Below, piece after piece: positions 5,392-6,541 of a stretch of 6,541 nucleotides of DNA; positions within the stretch are counted from its first letter, which is position 1; every line of letters starts with the position of its first letter. Both the position numbers and the translations under genes were made by a program. The stretch comes from Gammaproteobacteria bacterium (GTDB lineage: Bacteria > Pseudomonadota > Gammaproteobacteria > Steroidobacterales > Steroidobacteraceae): positions 1 through 6,541 of the forward strand of contig PMNQ01000140.1 of the NCBI GenBank assembly GCA_003162555.1. The letters run 5' to 3'. The notes beneath the pieces were generated by a model. The model did no database searches. It was not told the DNA's origin and saw only the letters and a list, made by a program, of their open reading frames with translations.

Positions 5392-6541
5392 CTAAAGAAT
5401 ATAGCGGCTCAGGTCCTCGTCTTTGGCGAGGTTGCCGAGCTGCGAGTCGACATAGGCCGCATCGACTTTGATCGCTGTGCCGCCCTGTTCGCTGGCCGAG
5501 AACGAACCCGCCTCCAGAAGCCGCTCCATCACCGTGTGCAAGCGGCGCGCGCCGATGTTTTCGGTGCGCTCGTTGACGTGATGCGCGAGCTCGGCGATGC
5601 GGCGCACGCCATCGGTGGTGAACTCCAGTTGCACATCCTCAGTGCTCAGCAGCGCGCGGTACTGCGCAGTGAGCGAAGCATCGGGCTCAGTGAGGATGCG
5701 CACGAAGTCCTCCACTTTGAGCGTGTCGAGCTCGACGCGGATCGGAAAGCGTCCCTGCAGCTCAGGGATAAGATCCGAGGGCTTGGCCATGTGGAACGCG
5801 CCCGAGGCGATGAACAGCACATGGTCGGTCTTGATCTGGCCGTATTTGGTGCTCACGGTGCAGCCCTCGACCAGCGGCAGCAGGTCGCGCTGCACGCCTT
5901 CGCGTGATACGTCGGCGCCGATGGTTTCCTGGCGGCGGCAGATCTTGTCGATCTCGTCGATGAACACGATGCCGTTCTGTTCAGCGTTGACGAGCGCGCG
6001 CGCCTTGAGCTCTTCCTCGTTGACGAGCTTGCCGGCCTCTTCATCGATCAGCAACTTCAGCGCCTCGCGCACCTTGACGCGCCGCGGCTTGCTGCGCGCG
6101 CTGCCCAGGTTCTGGAACATGGACTGGAGCTGCTGCTGCATCTCTTCCATGCCGGGCGGCGCCATGATGTCGACGCCCGCCGGCAGCGCGCGCAGTTCGA
6201 TCTCGATCTCGCGTTCGTCGAGTTCGCCGCGCAGCAGCAGCTCGCGGAATTTCTGCCGCGTCTCGGCATCGCGCGGCTGCGAGGGCTCGTCGGTCGAGAA
6301 GCCGCTGAGCTTCGGCCGTGGCAATAGCGCATCTAGCACGCGCTCCTGTGCCGCGGCGCGCGCGGGTTCGCGCACCTGCGCGACTTCCTGTTCGCGCGCC
6401 ATCTTGACGGCGACCTCGGCCAGCTCCTTGATGATGGAATCGACTTCGCGGCCGACGTAGCCGACCTCGGTGAACTTGCTCGCTTCCACCTTGACGAAGG
6501 GGCTTCCGGCCAGACGCGCCAGCCGGCGCGCGATCTCGGTC
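5392..6541 (-). CDS. hslU: HslU (ClpY), ATPase subunit of the HslUV protease (5' partial)
   Basis: The hexameric AAA+ unfoldase that recognises, unfolds and threads substrates into the HslV peptidase in the cytosol. 382 residues are visible, beginning [12 protein letters not shown], immediately after the Walker A lysine. By comparison with E. coli HslU (443 residues), about 63 N-terminal residues lie beyond the window, giving a total near 445. Features, numbered from the first visible residue: pore loop GYVGR at 27-31; a long I-domain between about 35 and 185, including [10 protein letters not shown]; Walker [11 protein letters not shown] at 190-199; [17 protein letters not shown] next; [20 protein letters not shown], the sensor-1 and arginine-finger region; sensor 2 NIGARRLHT near 328; and the conserved C-terminal EDLSRYIL, which docks into HslV. 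The GTG at 6489 is internal, not the start. hslV normally lies directly upstream and should be just past the right edge. No defect is seen. Confidence 0.96.
   Translation of the reverse strand, partial: TEIARRLARLAGSPFVKVEASKFTEVGYVGREVDSIIKELAEVAVKMAREQEVAQVREPARAAAQERVLDALLPRPKLSGFSTDEPSQPRDAETRQKFRELLLRGELDEREIEIELRALPAGVDIMAPPGMEEMQQQLQSMFQNLGSARSKPRRVKVREALKLLIDEEAGKLVNEEELKARALVNAEQNGIVFIDEIDKICRRQETIGADVSREGVQRDLLPLVEGCTVSTKYGQIKTDHVLFIASGAFHMAKPSDLIPELQGRFPIRVELDTLKVEDFVRILTEPDASLTAQYRALLSTEDVQLEFTTDGVRRIAELAHHVNERTENIGARRLHTVMERLLEAGSFSASEQGGTAIKVDAAYVDSQLGNLAKDEDLSRYIL

Noticed and set aside
5597..6460. Ser-rich plus-strand frame opposite hslU
   Set aside because: Shadow of a highly conserved gene, with no motif.

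Overview
The window is GC-rich, densely coded DNA from what is most likely a gammaproteobacterium, perhaps a Xanthomonadales-, Nevskiales- or Steroidobacter-like lineage. This placement is inferred from the GC-rich codon use, the HslU sequence type, a gamma-alpha fused KorA and a proteobacterial bTHX. It was not tested phylogenetically.

Plus strand, 1-5362: five complete genes follow one 5'-truncated gene, with no intergenic gap longer than 38 nt. (1) korA (cut by the window start) and korB overlap by ATGA and encode the two subunits of a thiamine-diphosphate, iron-sulfur 2-oxoacid (probably 2-oxoglutarate):ferredoxin oxidoreductase. (2) After 27 nt comes a small exported TPR protein. One base after its stop comes an exported CAP/SCP-domain protein. 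(3) After 38 nt comes a 44-residue gene with a GTG start, the small 30S ribosomal protein bTHX, which is easily missed because of its length. It overlaps by GTGA the start of a 423-residue major facilitator of the TetA-like DHA1 type.

Minus strand, 5392-6541: hslU, the AAA+ unfoldase of the HslUV (ClpYQ) protease, runs off the right edge of the window. About the first 63 residues, including most of the Walker A loop, are missing. It converges on the transporter gene with 29 nt between the two stop codons.

The genes do not form one obvious pathway: central carbon metabolism, two envelope or secreted proteins, a ribosomal protein coupled to an exporter, and protein quality control. I see no mobile element, CRISPR array, tRNA or rRNA, and no sign of a novel defence or biosynthetic system. 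There is no gene-free stretch over 300 bases. The points most worth a second look are the bTHX gene and its coupling to the transporter, a possible promoter for that pair inside the end of the CAP gene, and an apparent degenerate second CAP fold in the N-terminal part of the CAP protein.
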